Source: Gnomoniopsis sp. IMI 355080
Taxonomy: Eukaryota > Ascomycota > Sordariomycetes > Diaporthales > Gnomoniaceae
DNA: 64,000 bases
Assembly (NCBI GenBank): GCA_027946555.1
Contig: JAPEVC010000007.1
Span: 62,001-126,000 of the forward strand
Direction of reading: 5' to 3'
The notes under the pieces were generated by a model. The model had not been told where the DNA came from and did not search any database. It was given only the letters and a program-made list of their open reading frames with translations. The position numbers and the translations under genes are program-made. How positions within the stretch are numbered: the stretch's first letter is position 1; each line of letters opens with the position of its first letter. Below, in pieces: positions 12,401-22,967 of this stretch.

Positions 12401-14837
12401 AGAAGATGGTGTCTAGGTCCAGTGTCCTTCGAACTCCGAGAGCATCCAGAAATTTTTCTTTGATGTTTTGACAGCCTTCGATGACGGGCAGGTCATCGAA
12501 CAATTTCACGACCGGGAAAAATGCCTCTTTAGGTCTCTTCATGCCCATCTTGGTGGGCATGACGGTGAGACCTTGGAGTGTATTCATCACCGAAGCTTTT
12601 GTGTTTTGGCTGGAATTGTCCCAATTCTTGGATAGCACCGTCAAGACCGAGACTGCAAACTTTGCTGACTTGGTCAAATTCTCCTCATCTGACCGACTAG
12701 AAGCAGAGTCGACCAAGAATCGCAACCAAGGTACAATGTCTAGAGGATCCCAGCCGAGAGCCTGCAGCTGGTGTTGTTGAAGATGGTTTGTGAGTGCATA
12801 GGGGATTGTTGTTGGCGGGATTGGAAGGCCTGGAGGGATTTTGTTGCTGCTAAGGTAGTTCTTGATAGAACTCAGTGCAATGATCTCGCCTGCGTCTTTG
12901 CCTTCGCCGAGTGTGGCAACAGCAACATCGAAGAGACGAGCCTTGCAGGTAGGGTCCAGCTCTCCAGTGGCCGCGGTTTTCCCAGCCCAAGTGAGGAAAT
13001 GTATCAGTTGATCTCTGTCCAAAGCCTTATTTTCGAACTCTTGCCGGACGTCTTCCACTGTAATGTCCTGGATCAGACCAAACTCTCTGAGCTTCCTAAT
13101 GAAGTTGACTTGCTTCATTTCATCCAAGATGATAGGAATGCCGTCCACAAACTTCCCCATTTCATCGGACTTCATACGGACTGTAGACGTCCGCAGAACT
13201 CCTTGGCTTGAATACACCTCGATATATGGCTTCTGGAAAGCTATCCAGAAGGACTCTTCGATGATCTGACCCACATTTGCACTAGGGGTCGAGTCTTGGA
13301 AAGTGTAAGTCTTCAGAATGTGCAACGCCTCAGGCAAGAACTTGAGTATCTCGTCCTTGGTTGGCTTAGAACCCTTTGCTCTGGCCTCTGTTACTCTCTT
13401 GATTTTCAAATCTAAGTCTGCCATTTCGTTCGCAAACGCAAGCCGGGTCATTATACCGGCAACACGAAGCATTTCGATGTTCCAAGTCCTCACCCAGCGG
13501 GCGTTCAAGTCAATAGCCTCCCGCTCCACTGTCGGAATAACCGACGGGGCAGAGATATGCATTCCGGCGCCAGTTGTCTGTGCGGTGGGAAACCCAATGA
13601 ATACTCTGCCGCCTGGCTTCTTGCTCGGTAAAACAGATGCGAACACATCGGCAGCCTTGTTCGCTACTCCCGAGTTGTTGGAGCTCTCGGATGCCAGTGT
13701 CTCATCGTGCGAGGAAGTCAAAATGGCCAATCTCGTTGTCTTCGGTGGTGGCTTTTTGGTGGCACGTTCTAGTTCCGCAGAAAAAGATGCAGATACGTTT
13801 GTCTTGATCGAGCCTGTGGTAACCTGGAGGAAGATGCTGGATTTGGACTCGGCAGTGATATCCTCTGCTATGGCCTGCTGCAAGGCTGCTTCCTCTCTCG
13901 CGACCTTGCCCTTCAGACCCGCCTGCGATGCTGACGAAGAAAGGCCAGAAAAGAAGCTCCTGAAACCCTTGAAGGACGTAACATCCGATGAGCCAGAGCC
14001 TTCAGAGGACGAGGTTGTTGCTGCTGCAGGCTTCCATCCTACGGCAGACATGAATGTGGCGTCGATTTGGACACTGGCACGATCGACCGCTGCAAGTTTC
14101 ATCAGGCCCTCGCGAGTCCTTGTCTCTAGGTCCCTTGGTATTGAGACATCGACGCTGGGCGCTTGTTTCTTGTGCAGAGCCAGGACTTGGTAATCGTCGA
14201 TCCAGAATTCTATATGTTGCAAAGCCACGAATGTCAAACTAGTGGCAAGGAACTGACTGATAGAGAGTAGGTTTGGGACCGGGGTCGTCGTGTTCCTGTA
14301 GTCAAGGACGAAGGCGGTATCTGGCGTGGCTTGCTCAGCTGGCAAAACCAGCTTTCTGGTGAACAGAGCGTTTCCCTTCCAGTAAAACGCCATTGCCTCG
14401 CTTCCTGAGCTCACAAAAGGTTCTTCGCAATCGGCAAAGACGCTATAAAAGCCTACGCCGAATGCGCCGATCTTGGTCTCGTCTGGGTTGCCCTCGGCAA
14501 TTCTCTTTAATCTGCCCCAGTCTGTCTTTGCAAAGGGCTGCCCGTTATTTTGAACAAGCAGCCTCCGAAGGGTGTGGTGTGAGATCGTGTGCTTGAGAAG
14601 CTCGGATCGGTTTTGCGTAGCGGGTAAAGGGGTCGAGGTACTCGGAAGAGTCTCCCATTTTATCTTGACGGTGGTCGCTTGAGCATCGGCGGCATTCTGG
14701 ATTAACTCGCGCAGTGTGGTCCATTCTCCGGAGTATCGCGCAAGGACTTTGTCAATTAACGCTCGGGTGTCGACAGTGACGGCTTCCTCGTCCTCGCCAT
14801 CCTTCAAGGCGGCGGCTCGTAGTTTCGAGTAATCCAT
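9487..14837 (-). CDS. Giant sacsin-like/DUF3684 protein: GHKL ATPase domain plus C-terminal HExxH motif
   Basis: Two exons, 14837-11010 and 10956-9487, joined by a 53-nt phase-0 intron, give 1765 residues. The N-terminus carries a Bergerat (HSP90/GHKL) ATPase fold. Its N box is E44-L-I-Q-N48-A-A-D51-A, NNG stands at ~97-99 in place of the usual DxG, and the G1 box IGAFGVGFYSVF is at 123-134. This arrangement is typical of fungal DUF3684 proteins and of the repeats of sacsin, a chaperone-like protein. A long middle region has no obvious motif. Residues ~1402-1449 form a highly charged Glu/Arg coiled coil, followed by a Pro/Ser-rich linker. The last ~150 residues contain VVVAHELAHNLVSAH (HELAH at residues 1703-1707, bases 9664-9678) with downstream His and Glu residues, as in zinc metallopeptidases. 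The cellular role is unknown. The ATPase fold is secure; protease activity is inference. Confidence 0.9.
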
Positions 14838-15825
14838 TGTGGCAACACTTGAGGAATGCCCTCTCTCGACAGGCCGAAATGCAATGTGTGAAAACAGTCA
14901 CTATGTAAAGTCTCGTCGTCTTGGGGAGAAATGTATTAATGGCGTCGCAAGGCTTGGTTCGTCGCAAGGCTGAAGAAGTGTTTGAGCTGACAACCTTCAC
15001 ATGCTTCGATGCATGTAGGCCGATCTGAACAAAGGAGAACCCAGGCAGAGGCAACACACAGCGTGTATTCTGGAAGCAGGTCGAACTCTAAAGCAGATCT
15101 AGTCTGTCAGCTGCACAAGCACACGTGTTGAGGTTCTACCTAAAATAAAGGCGGCGCGACCAGGCAGTGTTTCGTCTGGTCAGCGACGTCGTCAACCGCG
15201 TTAGCCTGCCCGTCGAAGGCGAAACACGGCGTCATCCCGTCCTCAGCACCGGGCACTCCGACCATCCGAGCTCCGATGGACAGGGGTCGGCAACAGGGAT
15301 GTGTCCACCTCCTCGAAGCATCACACACTTGTCTATGTAAACTTTCGTACGTGCACTCGTACAGGACATTCATCTTGCCTTGAGCAAGCATGCTCAGCAG
15401 GTTTCCGGATCATCGAATCAGGTGTGTTTCCATATTTATATACGAAATCATCATGCTTGTAATTGCTGCCTACACTATGAATTTGGCTGCCTTGGAGGCA
15501 CGAGCCGGAAACACTGGATAACTGTAGACATCTAGGCTGACAGGACAGTGACGACTTCCGATGCCGAGTCTGGAAGATGGGAGATTTACACACCCAACAT
15601 CTATAACCTGCTGAGCAACTTTGAAAAGATCTGAGAGATCGTATATCACTAAACTTGGCTGCCTTGCGCGAACTATTCCGTCTCCATCTATTCATGAGTG
15701 ATCAAGCACTTTGCATTAGTCGGAATTTCGTGCATGTTGTGTCGTATCAGGACATAATATTCGGTTCGACAATGGCGGCATCAAGATTGCTACTAATAAC
15801 ACTAAAGATCACGTAGCTGCCATCT
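14838..15825. other. Intergenic: promoter of the giant ATPase gene and 3' flank of the RS protein
   Basis: No gene is visible in this ~1 kb. The right part of the interval from 14838 should contain the minus-strand promoter of the ATPase gene; no TATA element stands out. Short open frames (for example 15333-15695, -) have no features. Confidence 0.5.
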
Positions 15826-16611
15826 TTAATCCAAGCTCTCTCTGCGTCTCCGCCGGTGCCCAGGGCTTGCGCTCCTGCGCCTCTCAAGGGACCTTCGGCG
15901 ATACTTGTCCCCATCCCTGCCTCCGTCTCTACTTCGACTGCGTCTCCGATAACCACGACTACGGCTCCTACTGCGGTGCCCTTCTGTGCGTTTGTGTCGC
16001 CGGTGTGGATCTCCGTCTCGACCTGGGCTCCTGCTCCTGTATCTTTCCCCATCCCGACGAGGCCGCGGCTCCTCTTCATCGTCCCAGTCCCTCGCCCTCC
16101 GCTCTCGGTGGTGTTCCCTGCTACGGCTTCGGCTGCGGTGTCTGTGCCTATGACGATGCTCCCGATCGCGTCCATTTCTACCCTCCCGCCGTCGCCGTTC
16201 ACGACGCTCCTCTTTGTCTTCTTTCTTAATCTGCAAGCCGCCCGGGGCGGCCTCGTCGCCACCGACCCGCGAACCCGTGACTTCAATAGCGTTTGCACCA
16301 GACTGATTGCGCACCGGTGGCGGTAGACCCAGCGCCTTGGCCATGGCATCCTCCTCCGCCTCCTTGATTTTTTGTATCTCTTCGCGCCGGATCCGTGCCC
16401 GTCGCTCTTCGTCCGTCTCGTCGGGATTGGCGCTATCTCCATCGGCCTTTGCATACCATCCGAGATCTTTTCCTTGTTGCCATCGTCCGACGGGCGCTTT
16501 GAGGGAGTGGCCGAGGTAGTTCTCGCGGTGGGCTGAGGTTGCTACGTCGTCCCATGAGAAGTTGACGCCTCCTCGGGATCCGGACTTGCGTATTGTTGAG
16601 ACAAGATCCAT
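15826..16611 (-). CDS. MMTAG-domain (multiple myeloma tumour-associated protein 2-like) RS-rich protein
   Basis: A single-exon gene of 261 residues. Residues 1-95 match the conserved N-terminal domain of the MMTAG2 family: MDLVSTIRKSGSRGGVNFSWDDV, then HRENYLGHSLKAPVGRWQ-x-GKDLGWY, then an acidic/basic helix EERRARIRREEIQKIKEAEEDAM ending in ALGLPPP. The rest is a low-complexity Arg/Ser/Glu/His domain with many RS and SR dipeptides, as in spliceosome-associated proteins. A nuclear, RNA-processing role is likely but not proven for the family. It is divergent to MED6 with 388 bp between the two start codons. Confidence 0.9.
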   Translation of the reverse strand: MDLVSTIRKSGSRGGVNFSWDDVATSAHRENYLGHSLKAPVGRWQQGKDLGWYAKADGDSANPDETDEERRARIRREEIQKIKEAEEDAMAKALGLPPPVRNQSGANAIEVTGSRVGGDEAAPGGLQIKKEDKEERRERRRREGRNGRDREHRHRHRHRSRSRSREHHRERRARDWDDEEEPRPRRDGERYRSRSPGRDGDPHRRHKRTEGHRSRSRSRGYRRRSRSRDGGRDGDKYRRRSLERRRSASPGHRRRRRESLD

Positions 16612-16999
16612 CTTTGAGGGTTGCAGCAGTGGCTCGAAAGTCGTTGTGTATTGCTTGTAGGTGCTTAGAGTGGTGCGGATTATGTGGAGGGAATTTGTAG
16701 ATGAGGAAGGGTTGTTTTGCTGAAAACAAACTATGGAAGCCAGCCTTGCGACGGAGTGAGGTCCAAGGCTGGTCCACTAGATCCTGATGCAGGGGTCCCC
16801 CGGCCAGGTCCTTCTGCAGCAGGGGCCTGGGCGTGGAACCCAGGGACCACTTCCCGAAGTTGCTGTCACAACTCTAGCTCAAGCTTCTTTTACTTCTCTC
16901 AATGTACACCCAACAACCTATTCAATCAATACTTGTTTCTTGCAACTTTCTCTCTCCAAACACAAGTGATTTTGCTATCTGAGGGAGAGCCTCGCCAAG
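16612..16999. promoter_or_regulatory. Bidirectional promoter, MMTAG protein / MED6
   Basis: The 388 bp separate two divergent start codons, so both promoters must lie here. The MED6 side has a pyrimidine-rich stretch (16890-16970, CTTTCTCTCTCC) typical of fungal transcription starts. No clear TATA box. Confidence 0.5.
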
Positions 17000-18047
17000 A
17001 TGGTGTCCATCGCGAAGGAGAACCCTCTGGATGAGATTGTATGGTGCGACCCAAAATTCATTCACGATCATGGGCCACTTCATAACAACACTGTCCTCAT
17101 GTATTTCGCCGACTCACCCTGGTGTGATCCTACCTCGAATAACAGAGTCATAATGGCCCAATCGTTTTTCAATGCAAACTTAGCGAACATCGTTGCAACC
17201 CGCGAGACGTTCGAGGAGCGCCTTAGAAGCATGAGCGGGCTCGAGTACATTGTGTCCGAGGCACCTGAGGAAACGGGCCCTGGCATGGGAACGGGAGTCT
17301 GGGTGATCAAGAAGCAGACGAGAAAGAAGAGAAACGGCCAGGAGGACGAATTGACAGTCCATGCGCTTTACTACATCATCGGACAGAACATCTATCCAGC
17401 GCCGTCACTCATGGACACGATGAGCTCAAAGATGGTGAGTGATGATGCCTTCCCCATGATCTTGACGGAGTATCCGGCTAGTACTTACCAAGTATTAGGC
17501 GTCCATTTCAAACGCGATTGGCAGTCTTTTTGAGGCTGCAAACAGTATACAAAAATGGACGCCCGCCCGTGGCCACGCTTACATAAACCCGGCGGCAGCA
17601 CCTCGCGCCGGCATCTTGGAATCCAAGGGGACGACACCCATGCCAGAGGGCGATGGAGGCCCATCTGGTCAGACTAGAGCTGGTGTGAAGGGGCCTACGC
17701 AGATGGAGCTCGACACAAAGTTTGCAGAGGAATCGTTCGCCATCCATGAAGCGTTTGGTGGTGAATATATGGACGAGATACCCATCACCGGAAAGCCGGG
17801 CGACTTCCATTTCGCTTCCACCGGACGGAATGACAAGCTGGCTGTACCTCAACCACAAGTACCGCCTGTTAGACCACCTGTGCTTGCCCCTTTGAACACG
17901 GTCCAGGCAGCTGAGGTTGCCTCCGCGAAGGACGCGAAGAAGACCAAGAGCCCGAAGCCGGGATCCGCCGTGCGATCGAAAGACAGACGGAAGAGTAAAG
18001 CGGGCACTGCGACGGCCACGCCTACTGGTACACCAAAGCCGACTTGA
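17000..18047 (+). CDS. MED6: Mediator of RNA polymerase II transcription subunit 6
   Basis: Two exons, 17000-17434 and 17499-18047, with a 64-nt phase-0 intron (GTGAGT...TTAG), give 327 residues. The N-terminal MED6 domain is clear. It begins DEIVWCDPKFI and continues VLMYFADSPWCDPTSNN. FEERLRSMSGLEYIV follows, then a GVWVIKKQTRK strand and the conserved LTVHALYYIIGQNIYPAPSL. Exon 2 starts ASISNAIGSLFEA, continuing the same domain. The C-terminus is Pro/Lys-rich and probably disordered. MED6 sits in the head module of Mediator, bridging regulators to RNA polymerase II. The model length and motifs agree with fungal MED6. Confidence 0.96.
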
Positions 18048-19136
18048 GCCTGCTCGCAAACTCTCGGACGGCAGGTCCTTGACGGAAGCATGGATTTGCA
18101 TTTACACAGGCGTTGAGGCTTGGGGGTTTGGCATGATACCCATGGTCGATGGAGTAATGACTTCACAAGCTCAATCAGAAGCGGTTTTTCCACATATGCA
18201 GTTGTCTCTTAAGCTCAAGAGCTGGCAGAATCGAAAATGATATTGAGCAAGAAACCGCTCTACACTGCGACAGACCATAGCGTTGTTCGGGCGCCTCGTT
18301 TCTTTTCTTCCTTCCAGTAAAAGGCAGATAACGTGAAGAAGGTTTTGTGGCCCCTCTCTGAGACTCAATCTACCAACACAATTAACACTATGATCAGACA
18401 GTCCAAGCTGAGGTCCTTGAAACTAAGTTGAGACCTACAATCTCACATAAGCTGGGGCGCAAACGAAAGTGCTGATGCGGTACTTCAAACGGGCTGACAG
18501 CGCAGCTGTTGGTCTCATAGCCACTTCAAGAACCGAAACCCGGAATGCGACTCCTTCAGTTCCTACGAATACAAGAGCGAGGCTTTTGACCTTGCTTAGA
18601 GCCTGAATCCAATTGCCTGATTTCTGCACTTTCACTCACTTCCAATCTATGATTCGAGCATGCAACGGACCTCCAACCGGTGGCGCAGTGATAGATCCGC
18701 GCAACAACAGCACTTTAAGTCTCGGGTACTAGGATAGATGCGCAGCAGGTTGATCTTGACTGCGGCCAAGCCACAACTCCCTCGCAAGGACAATATGCCG
18801 GCCTGCTGGCCCTGGCAAGGGTCGGGTTTCGTGGCGGGTCTCAGCAGGCCTGCCGATTTTCCGTACGTTGAGGAGGAAAAAAAGAACACTGCAATGATGC
18901 AAGTGAGCAAATGCTCACTCTTTGAACCGAGAGAAATATAAAGAAGTCCCGTAACGTCCATGTCCCGCGAGCGAGCTCGGATCATCGTGCTACACTCCTA
19001 CGATGCCTCTGCCCAATTTTAATTTTTTTCGGAGCAGGTCTTTTGAATACAATATCTCCGTCCTTTCAACGTTTCGTAACAATATAGAAACGTTGTTTGA
19101 GAGTATCGACGACTTAGAGATTTTCCTACTGGAGAC
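18048..19136. other. Intergenic between MED6 and the small zinc protein
   Basis: No gene is recognised. Short frames on both strands lack motifs. AT-rich sequence at 19010-19090 (TTTTAATTTTTTT) may belong to the promoter of the gene at 19137. Confidence 0.5.
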
Positions 19137-19409
19137 ATGACTTCCGCGGTTCGCTGTAAAGCCTGCTACGGGCGAGGCGCAACTCCCGAAATCAGATCCT
19201 GTTTGGCATGCCAGGGTTTTGGCAAGACGCCAGAGGGACGAGGCTGTAGAGTCTGCCGAGTCACATCAAGCAACCACGTCATATGCTGGAAATGTAACGG
19301 ACGAGGGTCAATACCTAGGCCGCAGTCTTCGTTGTTAGGGAAAGGCAGGGTGGTATCGATCATGATATACACAGGAAGGCGGGGGAATGTTGCTGTGCAA
19401 TCCCCATGA
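19137..19409 (+). CDS. Small cysteine-rich protein with DnaJ-type CxxCxGxG motifs
   Basis: A 90-residue open frame with a proper ATG. It carries CKACYGRG, CLACQGFG, a variant CRVCRVTS and CWKCNGRG, four cysteine pairs in the order and spacing of the zinc-binding central domain of DnaJ/Hsp40 type I chaperones. In DnaJ, motifs 1 and 4 bind one zinc and motifs 2 and 3 the other. There is no J domain, no signal peptide and no membrane segment; the C-terminal 25 residues are basic. Free-standing proteins of this kind occur in fungi and bacteria as putative chaperone or redox modules. No neighbour suggests a partner. An unseen upstream exon is possible. Confidence 0.65.
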   Translation: MTSAVRCKACYGRGATPEIRSCLACQGFGKTPEGRGCRVCRVTSSNHVICWKCNGRGSIPRPQSSLLGKGRVVSIMIYTGRRGNVAVQSP

Positions 19410-19808
19410 GGCACCCAAGCTTGAACGACTCGAGTAGACCGTGACGACGTGATGTATCTGAACGATGGGAATGGGTGGCTGCTGGAATTTATGATGATGA
19501 CCGGCGCATAGGGTGCCGCTGTTTCAACGTAAATCTTTTATTTCTTCAGCGCGATTTCAACGCTTGTTTGATTGCACAAATACACAAGGCTTTCGATTCG
19601 CAAACACATGATGAGCCAGAGAGCGGAAATGAATCTCACATAATAGAACAGGCATTCATCGCAAATACTTGAAGTCATTGACTAAACGTCCCTTGCGACA
19701 GCCATAATCGTGACAAGATGTGGATCTTGAGAGTCGATTGATAGGTACCTAGGTAGGCATCTAAACATTGCAACAATCGCCATTCATCCCCCCCCCGCCA
19801 CACCCAAA
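19410..19808. other. Intergenic spacer with palindromic motif and C tract
   Basis: The spacer separates two convergent genes. It holds the palindrome TACCTAGGTA at 19746-19755 and a run of nine C at 19788-19796. Nothing else is seen. Confidence 0.6.
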
Positions 19809-21803
19809 TCAGTCAACCATGGTCACTCCTCTCTTAACTTCCTGGGCGCGTGTGTCGATACTAGAAGCACCAGGCTTCATAGGCTCCCACTCCAAGTCGG
19901 CGCCCCAGACCCCGGCCTTCGTGTAGTCCAGACTCTGCGTGCCTGAAACGTACGCAAATCGGAAATATTCCTTTATATCTTGGCGGGTAGTTCTCTTCCA
20001 AGTATAACTTCGCTCGTTGAAATCGTCATCATCGTCGAAATAGCCTCGGAATCGCTCGACATCGTTCACCAGAAGACTGATACCATCGAGCCTGATATTC
20101 CTCTGCGGTGGGGCCTCCCATTGAAACGTGATATTCGATACAGAATCCCCGACCAGAATTGTGGGCGTTGATTCGAGTTTGGGCAACACAGAGCCCAGTT
20201 GTCCATCACCACGTAAAGCGTAAGATGTTTGCAAGATCGGGTCCCAGCCCCAGCGTGCAATACCATTGATGAAGAGGCCAATGAGCAGGCCTTGGTAGAG
20301 AAGTGCCGGTCGTGTTTGCATCCGCGTACCGGTGAGAAGAAGTAGGGCAAGAAAGTAATGGTGAAGCCGCAAATTGAGGTCCCAGTATTTGAGAAAGATA
20401 CAGAATACGACGCCTCCTAGAATTCCTAGGTACATTTTTCCATAAGGGATCAGTCGTGCTTCTTGACGGAAAAACCAGATCTGCTTCAGCACGATCAAAA
20501 AGATGATAAGAACAATGATGATTAAGGCGAGAACACCACCGGGTTGTTGGTTGATGTCGTGAGCGTTCAGCCTGCTGATGGGAATGTTCGGACTGAGAGT
20601 GTAGTTATCGAGAGCGCCAACCCAGCAGCCTCCCAGCCAAAGTACAGTCTTCTCAATCTGCGCTGTCAGACCGCTCAACGTACGTCGTACAGCCATTTTG
20701 TCGTACATAACCCAAGCCACGAACATGACCGGCAGGTACTTGCCCAGAATGATGGTGAAGAGCTCTCGGAACGACGAGTGGTTTGGTGGGTCTGAGACGA
20801 GGCCGACATGCCAGAAAATACCGGTGAAGACTGTGAAGAAGAAAAGCGAGGGTGACGTGGTAAACAGGGACAACACAGTCGTGAAGACGACCGACACTAC
20901 AAGCAACGACCATCTCATATCTCGTGCCTTGCATTGCACAGATTCCTCAAATTGGTAGGACTTGGGAAAGTAGGAATCGAAACCCACACTCTCGATGCCG
21001 TTGCGGAAGGTGTTCTCGTAGCTGGACCGTTTCCCAACAAGCTTGACCACACCACAACCTCCTTCAGCATTCGAGATGATACCGGCATGTATCGCGGAGC
21101 CACATATGAATGAGTCGGCTCGGTAAGCGCCATCGTCGTCCGTCTCATTGACAGGCCCGCCAATTACCAGTGGCCGATAGTTGATTTCTTGATCTCCCAC
21201 CGCGCGTGGCTCATGCAATTGGTAGCTTGCGCAATTTGCAGGGCACCGGAATGCAAATTCGCCATCTTTGAATGGCCGACACTTGTTTCCGTTCAAGTCA
21301 CATTGGTTTCCCCGGCTCCAAAAAGAGTTCCCACAACCGATCTCTTGAGGTTTTCCCCAGGGTTTGAGTTCGGTGAGACTGCTCTCCTGTTGCTTGACCA
21401 GGGTAAAAGTCAAGAGCCACAGCAGAACGTATCCGATGAAGAGTAGAACTCTTTGCTTCCTCCTGGGAAAGTATCTGTCCAGCAGAAGAATCGGCAGATG
21501 TTGAACAGACGGGAGGATCGGCTTGATACGAAAGACGACTGGATCTGGTGGCCCTTTAGCCCATCTTGCTGCCGACCTTCCAAACTTTCTGATGGGGTAG
21601 GGGATCCATTTCCAGTGCTTGCTGATACTTTCATCCTCTAAAAACCTGGGAAGAGGGGTTGGGTTGCCTTCTTCCTGAAATTCGTGTAGGCGAGGTCCTT
21701 CAATAGGTGCGTCTGGGTGTGAGTCGACACTCAGTTCATCCGGATGGCCCGGACCTGCCCGGTTTCCATCACCGGTAACAGCATAGCCATTCCCAGGACT
21801 CAT
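19809..21803 (-). CDS. LCCL-domain multi-pass membrane protein
   Basis: A single exon of 664 residues from the ATG at 21803; the open frame extends 24 codons upstream but only to a TTG. A cytosolic N-terminus leads to a first membrane helix (RVLLFIGYVLLWLLTFTLV). The LCCL domain follows, with IGCGNSFWSRGNQC, FRCPANC and the diagnostic segment YRADSFICGSAIHAGII...GGCGVVKLVG. The C-terminal half contains about eight further hydrophobic helices, among them LLVVSVVFTTVLSLF, LALIIIVLIIFLIVL and a final HHYFLALLLLTG stretch. This is the architecture of fungal LCCL membrane proteins, whose function is not established. The extracytosolic LCCL domain may bind lipid or carbohydrate (inference). Confidence 0.92.
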   Translation of the reverse strand: MSPGNGYAVTGDGNRAGPGHPDELSVDSHPDAPIEGPRLHEFQEEGNPTPLPRFLEDESISKHWKWIPYPIRKFGRSAARWAKGPPDPVVFRIKPILPSVQHLPILLLDRYFPRRKQRVLLFIGYVLLWLLTFTLVKQQESSLTELKPWGKPQEIGCGNSFWSRGNQCDLNGNKCRPFKDGEFAFRCPANCASYQLHEPRAVGDQEINYRPLVIGGPVNETDDDGAYRADSFICGSAIHAGIISNAEGGCGVVKLVGKRSSYENTFRNGIESVGFDSYFPKSYQFEESVQCKARDMRWSLLVVSVVFTTVLSLFTTSPSLFFFTVFTGIFWHVGLVSDPPNHSSFRELFTIILGKYLPVMFVAWVMYDKMAVRRTLSGLTAQIEKTVLWLGGCWVGALDNYTLSPNIPISRLNAHDINQQPGGVLALIIIVLIIFLIVLKQIWFFRQEARLIPYGKMYLGILGGVVFCIFLKYWDLNLRLHHYFLALLLLTGTRMQTRPALLYQGLLIGLFINGIARWGWDPILQTSYALRGDGQLGSVLPKLESTPTILVGDSVSNITFQWEAPPQRNIRLDGISLLVNDVERFRGYFDDDDDFNERSYTWKRTTRQDIKEYFRFAYVSGTQSLDYTKAGVWGADLEWEPMKPGASSIDTRAQEVKRGVTMVD

Positions 21804-22967
21804 ATTCAGTCTATCAGAGCGCCAGAGGGTTCTGAGGAACAGCGAGGGCGGCACAAATGAACAACACAGGTGCAAGCGAGCGATGACTTATGCTCTGAGC
21901 AGGAGGTTTCGAGGCAGCCTAATGTGCAGAAAGAGGACGTCGGATTCTAGCGAATGACGCATTTGATTAAGCGCAAAACAGCGTCGAGTTGAAGAATGCG
22001 AGCGGGTTATTTAACAAAGAGCACGATGTGAAGTCCAGATAGAAGCGGGACCCGACGACGACATGTAACGTCCGCGCGGCTCCACACGGCTAGGACGGCT
22101 CGTCCCGGAACGTGGCTCGGTGAGAAATCCCATTGGCCTACATTGACGGCAAGGCTGAGTGAGTGGACTTTTCAGATATCCCTGTCCGGGAGTTGATATC
22201 ACAGGAGAGAACAGGCCCATCCCCAATGCTCTGCTATGCATATTTCATATTGATCCATTGTATTCGTACAATCACGGCGTTAAGGACTTGGCGATGCGCC
22301 TTTATCCTGTAAGCGCACGATTGTCTGAGGCCACGAATGTGACAGTTGTTATTTGGTGACAATATGTCACATCGAAAACTATCCGAGGGTTGGATCAGAT
22401 CAATCTGTTCGTATCATATGCCGTGAAAGTCGCTTACTGGAACTTTTTCTTCGCCGGGCGCTGCATGCAAATTTCAAGCATTTATAGAGAATTGGAGTTA
22501 TAGCAGGTGTTAAGTTCGGTCCAAATGATATATAGATCTCAGGCGTACTCTGTTAGCTAATTTGCATGGCCTCCTAAGGTGTCAAAGCCGCCTGCCCAGA
22601 GAAGAGCTGAAGAATACGTGGTCAGTCCAGAGTACAGTCAAAATGTTGCACAGGCTAGTCAGGAAGCGTTATACGTCTTTCGATTTGAACAAGATGATCA
22701 GTTACGCCTCTGGAACCTCTCCAGTCGCGTCATAAATCTGATGATAGACCTCCATGGAGGTCAGCATGGTGAAATTGCACAGATCGAGGCAGATAAATGC
22801 ATTGCGAGCATATGAAAAGTTATCTTGATATTGCTTTCATATATATACACCATTACCTAGGTACACAACAAATATTTATGGTTTCCGCTCTGACCTCTCT
22901 CATTGGGCCAATGGACACCTAGAGGATAAGAAGTCCGGGAATTGTTTGTGTCACATTGAGCTATACC
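21804..22967. other. Intergenic: promoter of the LCCL gene; 3' flank of the oxidoreductase gene
   Basis: No gene could be assembled. A 79-codon open frame at 22579-22815 (+) has fair composition but begins with GTG after a possible acceptor and has no motif, so I do not call it. The palindrome TACCTAGGTA recurs at 22854-22863. Confidence 0.5.

Noticed and set aside
22579..22815. 79-codon plus-strand frame between two minus-strand genes
   Set aside because: Starts only at GTG after a possible acceptor; no upstream exon or family could be found.
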